A DNA stretch of 64,000 nt from Polytrichum commune (GCA_950295325.1 OX485805.1:53342758-53406757), one strand, 5' to 3'. Positions 1-11,867 are shown, numbered from the stretch's first letter. Notes: a model not told the origin generated them from the sequence alone. Program-made: numbers and translations.

Positions 1-1584
1 TAGGTTGGGTAAGCTGAGTAATTGGGGGCCATGGCTTGGAGGGGCCTTGGATAAAACCAAGAAACTTCTTAGTTGTGGGCTTGTCCGGGCGGGGGCAAGG
101 TGATGGCGCGTGCTCATAAAAGTGCTACCCGCGAGCTAACGAGAGTTGGCGCATGGGAGTCATGAACCCATGTCTCGAAAGAGCAAAGTGGGAACCGAGT
201 CGGGCGGGACTTGGCATCACCCCCGTGCGATCGAGGCGTGGCTTAACAATGGAAAGCCATCTCGGAGTTGCAACCGAGACAACTTAGTGGAAGCGTTGAG
301 GTCTCGCCTAGATGTGTCACGTTAGGCTAGTGGAGCCTAACGGGGGAGGCCCCAAAGGAGGGGCAACCCAAGTGAGTCCCAAAGTAGGTGGGTCTAGTGT
401 AGGTTAGGTCCTTGGAGGAGAGATCCAAGGTCGCTAACGGACCACCTAGGAACGACACCTTTGGGACTATGCCAAATTTGAAGATGCATTGTGGGGGTCG
501 CGCCCTAAGGTAAACACAATGCCGCACCATAGAGGATGGCAACTTGAGAATTGGTGTGCCGACTACGAGTATAGTCGATGAGGGCATCGACTCCGTTTGG
601 TGGGGGTGAGTGTCGCGCACCTCTCCATGAGGAGTGCCCGAAACACCATGGGCACAAGGGGGACCCCGGAGTGACACCCGGGACTTGTGGCGCCGTTGGT
701 GAGAGGGCCCAAGTGATCCTAGTGTGGGTGAGGGCCCCGGGCGTTGGGAACGCCTCCCACCCACGAAGACTAGGAGGCACAAGGGCAAGGCCATGAGCTA
801 TGCGTAGCTCATGGCGTGGTGATTTTAGAATGCTCAAGAACACCTCAATCGGAGGTGTGAGCTAGGAGTTATGGCCATTTGAGTGGGGCGCTGTCCCGGG
901 ACAGCGCCCTGCTACAGCAGTGCCTGGGAGGGATTCCCGGGACTGCAAAGGTTCAAACAGGCATAACTTCCTCAATACTTGTCCGAATGGGGCAAGTGAG
1001 GAGTCCATCGGCATCTACGTGAAGCGTAGATGAAGATGGAGTGGTTGGTTGTTATGATCAGACATCATACAAGGAAGTTATGATGGTCTGAAGCTGCTGG
1101 GGGGTTCTAGGCCCAGCAGCTAAAGGAAAATGTCCACTTGGCCCCAACTCTTGGTAGAGAGACAAGAGGTTGGTTGACGGTGGGGTAGGGGCCCCGCGTG
1201 AAGTCCTAGAGGCTTATATGGGTGAGGTGGTGTGGCCTCACCCACCCGAGGCCGAACGGCACGGCCTCCATGGGCATTGGCCCATTGTGAGGCCATAGTT
1301 GCCTAGTATGGTTCGGGTTGTTGTAGTGTTGCCCCGGCAACGCGATGATCAACATAGGATTGGACTTCCATGGATGGAAGTCCACATTGGGGAAATGGGT
1401 TACCGATTAAGGGGTGAGTCCCGAAAGCAAAGTAGGAGGGTTGGTTCCCTCCTATGAACTATTGGTCCGGGGTAAGAGGAGCTATCCATTAGCATGGCGG
1501 AATGCTAAGGGTTAGCCACTCGTAACCTTTGCTAGAATTCAAAATAACCAAGATGGTCAAGGGGGGCTAGCAAGGGTTGCGACA
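1..1584 (+). mobile_element. 3' end of a chromovirus-type Ty3/gypsy element (family G)
   Basis: The first 610 bases match the region just upstream of the 3' LTR in the complete copy at 4286-11408 (they align with about 9826-10435), and a full LTR follows at 611-1584. The rest of the element lies before the window. The sequence before the LTR ends in the purine-rich TGGTGGGGGTGAG, which fits a polypurine tract. Reading frames in 1-610 show no recognisable protein. The copy is oriented plus. Confidence 0.85.
611..1584 (+). repeat. 3' LTR of family G (974 bp)
   Basis: Begins TGTCGCGCACC and ends GGGTTGCGACA, so the ends form a 6-bp inverted repeat (TGTCGC/GCGACA) rather than only TG/CA. It contains a perfect 22-bp palindrome at 887-908 centred on CCCGGG, a near-palindrome around CCATGAGCTATGC (793-816), and a TATA-like CTTATATG before a GC-rich stretch. 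The flank after the LTR is CTCTT; its partner is outside the window. Confidence 0.9.
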
Positions 1585-4280
1585 CTCTTTCTCTAGTTTT
1601 TGGGCGAAGCCCTGCTTCAATGTAGTTAGGAAAAAATCCTTTAGCATGTATTTTCAATGGTCTAAAAGAAAGGCTTGAGAACCTCCTCTACTCTCTCTCT
1701 CCTAGTTAGGTTGTGTGTTTATTAACACACCAACAAAATTATTCCTTCTTTTGTAGAGGTAGGTTGGATGGTAGAGTTTTGAGTAGAGGCATTATAGACC
1801 TCATCTGCCAATGCCCTGAAGGCTTAGTTCAAAAGCTAGAACAAGATACTTATCATTTTTCTCTTAGAGAGATTTCATATAGCTATCCATAGCCGTTTCC
1901 CATTTGTGATTTGGTTGAGATGACAATTAGTTATGGATTTTCAAAGATGGAGTAGAAAAACTGGGTGGTCTTGTGGGTGGCGGCTGCTGGATCAGACCTG
2001 CGAGCCCAATAGGAATTTTAATTCCAAGAAATTATATTTTTCCCAAGTAGAACTTTTGTGTAGCTTTCCAAAATGGCTTAGAACATTTGATTTGAGCATG
2101 ATTTGAATTAGATATGAATTGTGCAAGATGGGACACATAGTTTGAGAACTTTTGGTTGACTGCTGCATTACAGAGGACCTGCTGGGTTCACTTCGGCTTA
2201 CCTTTCTAATCACATATTTTTATCAAATACATCTTTTTAATATCTCTCCAGGGTCATATAGAACGTTTGATTTGACTAAGATTTGAATTAGATATGAATT
2301 GTTGAAGGCGAGATACATAGTTTAAGCCTTCTTGATTGACTGCTGTGTTACAAGGAGTCCGCTGAATTTCTATTAGCTTAACCTGCTGATGTCATAATTT
2401 TTCTAGTTAGAGCTTGTTCATAGCTTTCCAATGGTATAAGGAAAGCCTAGATCCAAGTAGTAAGGAATGTGCTATGAATTTTTGAAGTTAGAAGGTAGAT
2501 AGGTGGGTTGGAAGGGTCGGTTGAATCGACCTCACACTTCCAACCCTCATAACTTTTGCATTTCTTATCCGATTAGAGTGATTTTTAGATCATTGGAAAG
2601 ATAATTTGGTGCACTAAGTATAAATATTATGCTTAGGATTAAATTACAGGGCAGAATAACACTTTATATTTTAATTGTTAACTAAGGTACGCTTACTACC
2701 AAACTAGTTACAAAGAAGGAGGCAAGGTCGACGCTCGGAAAGTGGAGCAAGGAAGGAGGTAGCGGCTCGGCCTACATCAAGCCCAAATCAACCGAGGAAA
2801 ATTGAGGTAAATTAACTAACCTTAAGCCTTCCATTTAGGATTGGAGGGAGCACGGCTAAGGTACGCATCTCTAAACCCACTCACCTATCTCGTAAGGTCA
2901 AGTGGCATGACCACTTGACCGCCAAGGGAGTACCCAATTCCATTGTTTTCGGGGCCGTTGGTATGTTTTGTGGTAGTAGCTTCATTTATTAGCAAGTTTC
3001 GTGTGTGGTAAGTCGGATTAATTACCGACACGACCACTCTGAATGTTGTTGGTGGAAAGGTGGGGTTAATGACCCGCGAATCCACTATTATGTTGTTGGC
3101 CCCATAGATTGGGAGTAATGGCCCCAATTTATGAAGATTGCGCAACAGGTTGAACCTACAGGTCGCCCGTCACCCTGGTCCCATTGAGTTGCATTTCGTG
3201 GTCTATCCAGTGTAAACACATTTAACAATCAAAACATGCAAAATAAATCGTAAACCCTTGTTGGCAAGAGACCCGAGGTAAGGGGTGATGCCTAATATGT
3301 TAATGTAGTGAGTTAGGACGTGCAACCAAAAGTAAGTAATTAAGAAGGAATTTGTGTGAAGGGTGGGACTTAGGCCAAGTTCCCCCGCTTAGAAAACTAA
3401 ATAGAACTAAATAAAGAAATAGGAAGAATTGAATGGTCCATCAAATTGTCGTTATTCCGTTCGTTGAGTTAGGGTGGTATGAGTCACACCCGGTTGGGTG
3501 TATCAGAACCATCCCAATTCACAAATTAGGATTGCCTTCGTTTCAAGGCTGGTGCGTCTGCGCGTAGAATAGGTTGTAGGTTAAGGTTAGAACTAGATAT
3601 GAAATTGGTTAGTGGAATTTAAAGCCACACTAGTAAAAAACTAAGGCCTAACCTCCGGAGGTACTACGACGCATATTTAATCTCCCTTAAAAATCTAACT
3701 ACTCACGTTATACACCTATCATCCGGGTTCGGCTTGGGCGCCTGCAAATGCAGGCCACCTTCACCGAAGGGCTTGTGTGATACTTTTAGGCTCCCTCGAA
3801 AGGGGGTGGCCCAAAAGTACCACACTCGCATCGAGGCGCGGCAGAGTGCGTCAGAAGAGTAGTAAAAATTGCAGCACTGCTGACCGTGCGCCTCGTGCCT
3901 GAGGGCTTCCGGTCCCGCCCCGGCCCGGGCTGCCAGCGCCACCCTGTATCCCCACAGCGCCACGCTGTTTGCCATGTCGCCTCGCTCCACGCTGTTTGCC
4001 ACGTCGGGGATTCCAGATGTGCATGCCCGCCCGCCCCCCGAGGTTACGAGGATCTGCGCATCAGATGCGCATGCCCTACATCATGCCATCCCAGCATGAG
4101 CACCATGGCCTTCACCCGCCATCCATCCATCCATCCATCGTGGCAACCTTAGCGCCCTCGGGGAGTGCGCTCTCCATACCTTCATTTCAAACCTCCATTC
4201 ACCCAGCCGTCACGATTGTGCGAAACCTTCTGATTCAGCAGACGCTCCAGAATTCTGGTGCTTTGGAGTGTGTTGTATGA
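1585..4280. other. Non-coding region with a diverged 180-bp repeat
   Basis: No protein is recognised. At 2030-2480 a unit of about 180 bp is repeated roughly two and a half times: GAACATTTGATTTGAGCATG near 2081 recurs as GAACGTTTGATTTGACTAAG near 2261. 2480-3700 is AT-rich and unassigned. 3700-4280 is GC-rich, with a duplicated CCACGCTGTTTGCCA near 3960-4000 and a CCAT microsatellite at about 4119-4139. Short frames at 3703-4280 have biased composition and no known motif. Confidence 0.55.
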
Positions 4281-4285
4281 AGGGA

Positions 4286-5258
4286 TGTCGCGCACCTCTC
4301 CATGAGGAGTGCCCGAAACACCATGGGCACAAGGGGGACCCCGGAGTGACACCCGGGACTTGTGGCGCCATTGGTGAGAGGGCCCAAGTGATCCTAGTGT
4401 GGATGAGGTCCCCGGGCGTTGGGAACGCCTCCCATCCACAAAGACTAGGAGGCACAAGGGTAAGGCCATGAGCTATGCGTAGCTCATGGCGTGGTGATTC
4501 TAGAATGCTCAAGAACACCTCAATCGGAGGTGTGAGCTAGGAGTTATGGCCATTTGAGTGGGGAGCTGTCCCGGGACAGCGCCCTGGTACAGCAGTGCCT
4601 GGGAGTGATTCCCGGGACTGCCAAGGTTCAAACAGGCATAACTTCCTTACCACTTGCCCGAATGGGGCAAGTGAGGAGTCCATCGGCATCTACATGAAGC
4701 GTAGATGAGGATGGAGTGGTTGGTTGCTGGAATCAGACATCATACAAGGAAGTTATGATGGTCTGAAGCTGCTGGGGGCTTCTAGGCCCAGCGGCTAAGG
4801 GAAAATGTCCACTTGGCCCCAACTCTTGGTAGAGAGACAAGAGGTTGGTTGACGGTGGGGTAGGGGCCCCGCGTAGAGTCCTAGAGGCTTATATGGGTGA
4901 GGTGGTGTGGCCTCACCCACCCGAGGCCGAACGGCAAGGCCTCCATGGGCATTGGCCCATTGTGAGGCCATAGTTGCCTAGTATGGTTCGGGTTGTTGTA
5001 GTGTTGCTCCGGCAATGCGATGATCAACATGGGATTGGACTTCCATGGATGGAAGTCCACATCTAGGAATGGGTTACGGATTAAGGGGTGAGTCCCGAAA
5101 GCAAAGTAGGAGGGTTGGTTCCCTCCTATGAACTATAAGGTCCGGGGTAGGAGGAGCTAATCATTGGCATGGCGGAATGCGAATGGTTAGCGCTCGTAAC
5201 CTTTGTTAGAATTGAAAATTGGCAAGATTGTCAAGGGGGGCTAGCAAGGGTTGCGACA
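4286..5258 (+). repeat. 5' LTR of complete family G copy
   Basis: 973 bp, TGTCGCGCACC to GGTTGCGACA. A TATA-like CTTATATG at about 4888-4895 lies 370 bp before the 3' end and is the best core-promoter candidate. Several self-complementary blocks occur, at CCCGGG (near 4570), at the CCATGAGCTATGC block (near 4467), and at GACTTCCATGGATGGAAGTC (5038-5057). It differs from the 3' LTR at one base. Confidence 0.95.
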
Positions 5259-5260
5259 CT

Positions 5261-5272
5261 TGGTATCAGAGC
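5261..5272 (+). other. Primer-binding site (initiator Met tRNA)
   Basis: TGGTATCAGAGC begins two bases (CT) after the LTR end. This is the standard plant retrotransposon site complementary to the 3' end of initiator methionine tRNA. The reverse complement GCTCTGATACCA sits at the same spacing in the minus-strand copies at 19226-19237, 54783-54794 and 59374-59385. Confidence 0.93.
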
Positions 5273-5329
5273 AAGGTTCCAATATTTGAGCTAGCACTTT
5301 GAGGGAAGCATGGCTATCATATAAGCGGG

Positions 5330-6170
5330 TTATGATGGTGACCCGGGGTTTCCAAAAGGTTGTGAGGCTCAAATTGGAACAAAGATCATGTGTAAATGGA
5401 ATTTGACCATACCATTGGTTCTAATGACAATGGTGGGCATGAGGGGGGATTCGGTGAGGAAAATGGAGGAGTGCTTTGAAAAGGCTCCCGCAAACCTCGA
5501 AAAGTATTCGGGGGCTAGAATACCGAATGCACCCAAAACCTTGGAGGGCATTAATGTTGGATTGAAATTCCAATTCGAAATGCTTAGAAGGTGGTGATGT
5601 TGAAATGAACTTGGGGCACATGAGGCACGCGGGGTCTCTTAAGGCGTATATGTGCGAATTTCACACCCAAATGAATGGTACATCTAGGATGGATGAGCTT
5701 TCTAAGAAATGCATCGTTTTAGGTGGGTTTCAAAAGCGGGTGGTGAAAACCATGTTCGAGACCCCAAAGCATCTTGAGGACGTAGTGCGAATCATAAAGA
5801 TTTGAAGAGCATTGAAGCCGATGTTCCTAAGAAGAAGTTGGACGGCACATCACCACAAAGTGGGTTTAGCCGAAAGAGGCCCCAAGGAAATGAGTGCAAG
5901 TAGTTTGGCCCATTATACCAAGGCAAATCATGCTAGCTCGTGCCGTGGACGAAATGTGAGAAGGTGGTTTGGTGGTACCAAGCTAGATCATATTTGTGCC
6001 ACGGACGGAGTGTTAAAAGTTGGCCTTGCGGACCAAGCCAAACTCATGGTGTTGCCGAGGACCAAATGTTGGACGATGGTTTTGTGGCCAAGGCTAGTAG
6101 CCTTAAGCCAAGCCCAACTATTTTATATCTTGAGGCTCAAATGAATGGGACAAACGTCTAATGGGTTGAC
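5330..6170 (+). pseudogene. Gag remnant of family G
   Basis: Frames spread over 5388-6161 give pieces of a Ty3/gypsy capsid protein. The part around 5605-5805 (GSLKAYMCEFHTQMNG, then MDELSKKCIVLGGF and HLEDVVRIIK) follows the usual retrotransposon Gag pattern: a Y-x-x-x-F block, then E/D-L..F..GL, then a final helix. Several stops and frame changes break it. The 3' third (5930-6130) has a periodicity of about 57 bp that is clearer in the copy at 58440-58715. No intact CCHC knuckle can be read. Intact Gag would form virus-like particles in the cytoplasm; this copy cannot encode one. Confidence 0.75.
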
Positions 6171-6222
6171 AAAGAGGCAAGCCATGCCTTCTTGAGCCCA
6201 AAACTCATAAGGGAGTTGGGGC

Positions 6223-6925
6223 TTGCCGATTGGTAGAGCGGGCAAGCCCACCAAGGTGCGGTTTGGAAAGGGCGAACCGCATGAGACAAAGGAGGCCGCG
6301 ATGCATGTAACCTTTCAATGTGGGACATTGGATTTTTGTCAAAATTTCACACCATGTGAAATAGATGAAATGCATGTCATTGTGAAGGCCGCCATCTTTG
6401 AAACTCACATGATAGATGTGAGGTGCAAGCCGGTGTGCTTGCGGTGCATTATGATGTGTCATAATGGCAATGAGTTGATGTTCAAATTGACAAGGACTCC
6501 TATGGTAGGAGGACCCAAGTTGAATTTGGTCTTAATGGACCAAATGAAAAATGGAAAACATAATGGTCGTGGTTCAATTGGAGCAACTCCAAGGAACTCA
6601 TGGGGAGGCTAGGAAATATGGGCCTCCTCCAAACCATACTTGTGGGATGTTGGTGAGATACAAGGATGTATTCACCAATGTGTTGCTCAAAATGTTACCA
6701 CGAAGGAGTGAATTGCAACTTTGCTCAAGAAGAAATTGAGTTCTTGAGGCATGTGATGATGAAGGAAGTTGGTGGACAAACATGAAGAATTTCAAGGCAA
6801 TCCAAGAGGAGAATTGGCCCTTGAATCAAAAAATGCTTAGGTCATTGGTTGGCCTAGCCAACTACTACCACCATTTCATTCTAGATTTGTTTTAAGGTTG
6901 CTAAGACCTTACTCAACTTATTGAG
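6223..6925 (+). pseudogene. Protease and reverse-transcriptase remnant with RT core deleted
   Basis: 6223-6580 encodes protease-like sequence: CGTLDFCQNFTPCEID, then IVKAAIFETHMIDVR, in place of the usual ILG.x.FF..H.ID. At 6650-6710 the RT start (YKDVFTNVLLKMLP) is readable. At about 6710 the sequence jumps straight to a C-terminal RT segment (NCNFAQEEIEFLRHV), followed by the connection block (ANYYHHF) at 6850-6880. The intervening roughly 150 residues that normally carry the YxDD catalytic motif are absent. The same junction occurs in the copies near 17780 and 57780, so the loss is inherited by the family and was not acquired after insertion here. Confidence 0.8.
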
Positions 6926-7770
6926 GAAATGGCTATCCCAAGAGTGGGATGAGCCTTGTCACCAAGCCTTTAGGAAGCTCAAGAGCAAGTTCCCTTCACA
7001 AGATGTGGTTAAGTTTCCGGGTTTTCATAAGCATTTTGAGGTGCACATGGAGACTAAGGACTTTATCATTGGCGCATGTTGATCCAAGATGGATGACCAT
7101 TGCTTATGAGAGCATTAAGCTCCATGGTTGTCGAGCCTTGTCCGGCTTGTACAAGAAATGGCTATCCCATGAGTGGGATAAGCCGTGCCATCAAGCCATT
7201 GGGGAGCTTAAGAGCAAGTTGTCTTTGCCGCCCGTGCTTAAGCTTGCGAAGTTTGCCAAACCTTTTGAGGTGCATACGGGGGCGAGTCACTTTGCCATTG
7301 GCGGATGTTGATCCAAGATGGAGGACCATTGCAAATGAGAGCAATAAGCTCAATGGTTGTTAAACCTTGTCCGGCTTGTGCAAGACATGGCTATCTGAAG
7401 AGTGGGATGAGCCGTGCCACCAAGTCCTTGAGGAGCTCAAGACAAAGTTCTCTTCGCCGCCCGTGCTCAAGTTCGCGGAGTTTGACATACCTTTTGAGGT
7501 GCATACGGGGGCGAGTGACTTTATCATTGGCGGATGTTGATGTAAAAAAAAAGATGGGCATTGCATATGGGAGCATGAAGCTCGATGGTTGTCCGACTTG
7601 TGAAAGAAATGGCTATCCCAAGAAAAAGACTAGCCTTGTCACCAAGTCTTTGGGGAGCTTCAGAGCAAGTTTTCTTCGCCGCCCGTGCTCAAGTTCATGG
7701 AGTTTGACAAACCTTTTGAGGTGCATACGGGGGCGAGTAACTTTGCCAATGATGGATTGTTAATGTAAGA
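6925..7770 (+). repeat. Fourfold tandem duplication of the RT-connection/RNase H start
   Basis: A unit of about 228 bp starting at GGCTATCCCA occurs at 6931, 7159, 7389 and 7611 (spacings about 228, 230, 222). Each unit encodes a version of WLSxEWDxPCHQxFxELK, then PPVLKFxxFxKPFEVHTGAS, then IGGC: the end of the RT thumb and the first strand of RNase H. In other Ty3/gypsy elements this segment occurs once. Units differ by substitutions and small indels, so the reading frame is not kept through the array. The minus-strand copy at 14600-17555 and the copy at 55771-56390 have the same array. Confidence 0.85.
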
Positions 7771-9600
7771 TGGATGGCCTTTGCATATGGGGGCTTGACG
7801 CTTGATGGTTGTCAAAGAAGACAACCAACTCATGACAAAGAACTTCTTTGCCGTAGTGCATTGCTTGAAAATGTGGCGACATTATTTGGGGTCGCACAAA
7901 GCAAAGGTCTACATGGACAATGTGTCCTAAAAATATTTTAACATATACAAGCGCAACTAAGCGCCAAATCATTGCGGTGGCATGATAGTTTGGCGCTTAT
8001 GAAGGTGGATTTGGTCCACAAACCGGACCGTGGAAATGTGGTGCCGGATGCGCTAAGTAGACGAGAAGAGTCCCAAGCAATGAGAACCATCCAAACCTTG
8101 TGGCTAATGTGTGCCGGCGAAGGAAACTTGTGATGCAAGATACGGGAGGGGTAAATTAACTACCCCAAACCACAAAAGCTTTTAGGTGAGCTTTGCAAGA
8201 GCAAGGTGCTCAAAGAGGTTTAGTTGGTGGACGGATTGTTCAAGTGTAAGCAAAGTCGGGTGTATGTGCCTCAAGGCAAGTTGAGGCTATCGGTTTTGGA
8301 GGAATATGATAGTCCTATTGCCGGCCATAGAGGAGGAAGAAAAAACCGCCATAGAATGGTGTCATGGACATGTACAATTGGCGGTGCAAAAATGAGGATA
8401 TAGCCCACTTTGTGAAGGCTTGGATGAAGTGCCAAGTGAACCGAGCCTCTTACCAAAAGCAAGGCCACTTCTTGCAACCGTTGCCTATCCCGTCGGCGCC
8501 ATGGCATAGTATGTGCATGGACTTGATCACAAGCTTGCCGGAGTCACATGGGTATGATGCCATCTTGTTGATGGTATAGCGGTTTGCCAAGTTGGCACAC
8601 ATGGTGCCGATTGTGGGAACCGCCACCGCGTTGGAGACCGCATAGCCTTTTCTCAAAGGATGGTTGAGGCACCACGGGTTGCCAAAAGTGATTGTGTGGG
8701 ATCAAGATCCAAAGTTCACAAGTGCATTTTCAATGCATTTCTCTAAGGAGGTCGGAATGAAACTAAGGTTTAGCACGGCCTTGCATTCCCAAATGGATGG
8801 GAAAGCGGAGCATGTGAATGGAGTCTTGAAGCAATACTTGAGGAACTTGGTGGGGGCGGACCAAGGAGATTGGGCGGACTATGTGGGTCGAGCGGAGTGT
8901 AATTGCAATGTAGCCACGCACTTGGCTACCAAGGGGTGGTCTTTGGTGGTGGCTTATGGAGTGGATGCGCTCCAACCTATTAACCTAGCTCTCGAGGGGG
9001 CACATTCAACACTAGAGTTCAACCAAGATGGTGAGGACTTGGCCAAGAAGCGTGAACAAGTCTTGGAGATGACCAAGTTGTTGGTGGAGAAAGCCCGAAG
9101 GTGCTACGAAGTGCTAGTCAATGCCGGACGACGCGAAGTGGAGAATGAGGTGGGCCAAAAGGGTTGTTGAAGGTGAACAACTTCACTTAGCCGGAAGGCC
9201 TCACTCCAAAAGTTCATGTCCAAAATTGGAGCTTCGTTTTCCATTGTATAACAAGTGTTCAAGGACATGTATAAGTTGGAATTACCGCCCGAGATCAAAG
9301 TGCATCCGACATTTCATGTCTCATTACGAAAGTCATTTTAGGACGACACCTTGTGGCCCGATCACAAGCAAGTGATTAGGCCACCTCCCGACCTTGTGGA
9401 GGTCATTTGGAACATGAGGTAGGAGGGCATCCTCAAGTGTAGGAAGTCCAAGTGAAAATGAAAGAAAATGTACAAAGGAGTACTTGGTGAAATGGTGAGG
9501 ATACCATGAGAAAGAAACCGCTTGGGTGGCGGCAAGAGACATGGTGAACACCAATGAATTGGTGAAGCACTTTGAAGAAACTAAGGCTAAGGATTCCAAT
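7770..9600 (+). pseudogene. RNase H end, integrase and chromodomain remnants of family G
   Basis: 7800-8130 gives the RNase H tail (KPDRGNVVPDALSRREE, seen intact in the copy near 56600). 8225-8660 gives the integrase N-terminal part (SPIAGHRG, CQVNRASYQKQ, MCMDLITSLPESHGYDAIL), broken by stops. The longest open stretch, 8664-9170, starts MRHHGLPKVIVWDQDPKF, has the catalytic-Glu region GKAEHVNGVLKQYLRN, and runs into the integrase C-terminal domain. At 9470-9590 a chromodomain is readable (KEYLVKW, stop, GYHEKETAWVAARDMV). Intact, the protein would process ends, join strands and tether to chromatin. The stop-rich frames make this copy inactive. Confidence 0.85.
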
Positions 9601-10435
9601 AAAATGAAGCGTAGGCATTGATGAGGACATCAATCTCCTTTAGTGGGGGAGAGACGCTAGTAGCACACTTAGCTTCGAGGCTAATTGCTCCACAACATGA
9701 ACTTGTTCTTTGGCTTGATGGAATAAAGTCCAAACTTTAGTGGTGCAAAGAGAAAAGTATGAGATGAGGTCCTCGTCCTGTACTTGTGCTTGGTTAATGG
9801 AAGAGGGGGAATAGATATGCCAAACTAGGTTGGGTAAGCCGAGTAATTGGGGGCCATGGCTTGGAGGGGCCTTGGATAAAACCAAGAAACTTCTTAATTG
9901 TGGGCTTGTCCGGGCGGGGACAAGGTGATGGCGCGTGCTCATAAAAGTGCTACCCGCGAGCTAACGAGAGTTGGCGCATGGGAGTCATGAACCCATGTCT
10001 CGAAAGAGCAAAGTGGGAACCGAGTCGGGCGGGACTTGGCATCACCCCCGTGCGATCGAGGCGTGGCTTAACAATGGAAAGCCATCTCGGAGTTGCAACC
10101 GAGACAACTTAGTGGAAGCGTTGAGGTCTCGCCTAGATGTGTCACGTTAGGCTAGTGGAGCCTAAAGGGGGAGGCCCCACAGGAGGGGCAACCCAAGTGA
10201 GTCCCAAAGTAGGTGGGTCTAGTATAGGTTAGGTCCTTGGATGAGAGATCCAAGGTCGCTAACGGACCACCTAGGAACGACACCTTTGGGACTATGCCAA
10301 ATTTGAAGATGCATTGTGGGGGTCGCGCCCTAAGGTAAACACAATGCCGCACCATAGAGGATGGCAACTTGAGAATTGGTGTGCCGACTACGAGTATAGT
10401 CGATGAGGGCATCGACTCCGTTTGGTGGGGGTGAG
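9600..10435 (+). other. 3' untranslated internal region and polypurine tract of family G
   Basis: About 830 bp between the chromodomain and the 3' LTR with no recognisable protein. The last bases, TTTGGTGGGGGTGAG (10421-10435), are the likely plus-strand priming tract. The same region is at 1-610, 15837-16323 and, reversed, 11868-12660. Frames of about 155 codons on the minus strand recur here because the copies are young, not because of visible coding constraint. Confidence 0.7.
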
Positions 10436-11408
10436 TGTCGCGCACCTCTCCATGAGGAGTGGCCGAAACACCATGGGCACAAGGGGGACCCCGGAGTGAC
10501 ACCCGGGACTTGTGGCGCCATTGGTGAGAGGGCCCAAGTGATCCTAGTGTGGATGAGGTCCCCGGGCGTTGGGAACGCCTCCCATCCACAAAGACTAGGA
10601 GGCACAAGGGTAAGGCCATGAGCTATGCGTAGCTCATGGCGTGGTGATTCTAGAATGCTCAAGAACACCTCAATCGGAGGTGTGAGCTAGGAGTTATGGC
10701 CATTTGAGTGGGGAGCTGTCCCGGGACAGCGCCCTGGTACAGCAGTGCCTGGGAGTGATTCCCGGGACTGCCAAGGTTCAAACAGGCATAACTTCCTTAC
10801 CACTTGCCCGAATGGGGCAAGTGAGGAGTCCATCGGCATCTACATGAAGCGTAGATGAGGATGGAGTGGTTGGTTGCTGGAATCAGACATCATACAAGGA
10901 AGTTATGATGGTCTGAAGCTGCTGGGGGCTTCTAGGCCCAGCGGCTAAGGGAAAATGTCCACTTGGCCCCAACTCTTGGTAGAGAGACAAGAGGTTGGTT
11001 GACGGTGGGGTAGGGGCCCCGCGTAGAGTCCTAGAGGCTTATATGGGTGAGGTGGTGTGGCCTCACCCACCCGAGGCCGAACGGCAAGGCCTCCATGGGC
11101 ATTGGCCCATTGTGAGGCCATAGTTGCCTAGTATGGTTCGGGTTGTTGTAGTGTTGCTCCGGCAATGCGATGATCAACATGGGATTGGACTTCCATGGAT
11201 GGAAGTCCACATCTAGGAATGGGTTACGGATTAAGGGGTGAGTCCCGAAAGCAAAGTAGGAGGGTTGGTTCCCTCCTATGAACTATAAGGTCCGGGGTAG
11301 GAGGAGCTAATCATTGGCATGGCGGAATGCGAATGGTTAGCGCTCGTAACCTTTGTTAGAATTGAAAATTGGCAAGATTGTCAAGGGGGGCTAGCAAGGG
11401 TTGCGACA
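10436..11408 (+). repeat. 3' LTR of complete family G copy
   Basis: 973 bp. Line-by-line comparison with 4286-5258 shows one difference. It is followed directly by AGGGA, the right half of the target duplication. Confidence 0.95.
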
Positions 11409-11413
11409 AGGGA

Positions 11414-11655
11414 TGACATTGCAGCAATTCGGCGGAGATGCTATACGGGGAAGATCACCTCCTGGAGCGCTTCTTTTCATACATTCATTGGTGTTGTGCT
11501 TATTGTAACCTATGCATTTCGCTAGTAGTTTGAATGTATGCCGCAATGGGGTTTGTCGCAACTATTCATGCGAAGGCCGCACTGGTGTGGTGAAGGTTTT
11601 AGGCTAAAATGATGGTGGTCGGCGCTCAGTCGTCACACGGTGGTCCCAATCACCC
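11414..11655. other. 242-bp spacer between inverted family G copies
   Basis: Pre-insertion sequence that continues from 4280 across the complete copy. No protein, RNA gene or repeat is recognised. It separates the plus-strand copy ending at 11408 from the truncated end of the minus-strand copy beginning at about 11656. Confidence 0.5.
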
Positions 11656-11867
11656 TCACCATGCCATGAGCTACGCATAGCTCATGGCCTTACCCTTGTG
11701 CCTCCCAGTCTTCGTGGGTGGAAGGCGTTCCCAACGCCCGGGGCCCTCACCCACACTAGGATCACTTGGGCCCTCTCACCAACGGCGCCACAAGTCCCGG
11801 GTGTCACTCCGGGGTCCCCCTTGTGCCCATGGTGTTTCGGCCACTCCTCATGGAGAGGTGCGCGACA
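11656..11867 (-). repeat. Truncated 3' LTR of minus-strand family G copy
   Basis: Matches the first 212 or so bases of the LTR in reverse and ends GGTGCGCGACA at 11867. It is followed by CTCACCCCCACC, the reverse of the polypurine tract. The left break falls near TCACCATGCC with no obvious repeat. Confidence 0.85.

Larger units (their letters stand above)
4286..11408 (+). mobile_element. Structurally complete, coding-defective family G Ty3/gypsy (chromovirus) copy
   Basis: Two 973-bp LTRs (4286-5258 and 10436-11408) flank a 5.2-kb interior, and the 5-bp duplication AGGGA lies on both sides (4281-4285 and 11409-11413), so this is a single integration event. Order inside: primer site, gag, protease, remnant of reverse transcriptase, RNase H array, integrase, chromodomain, polypurine tract. 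By eye the LTRs differ at one position (4312 C versus 10462 G), so insertion was recent. The interior has many stops and frameshifts and lacks the RT core. Family knowledge: Ty3/gypsy elements with a chromodomain after integrase are chromoviruses. Inference: this copy was mobilised by proteins made elsewhere. Confidence 0.95.

Noticed and set aside
311-843. Frames of 112-155 codons recurring at each junction of family G LTR and 3' interior
   Set aside because: They recur because the copies are nearly identical DNA; overlapping frames on both strands are equally open and none shows a protein motif.
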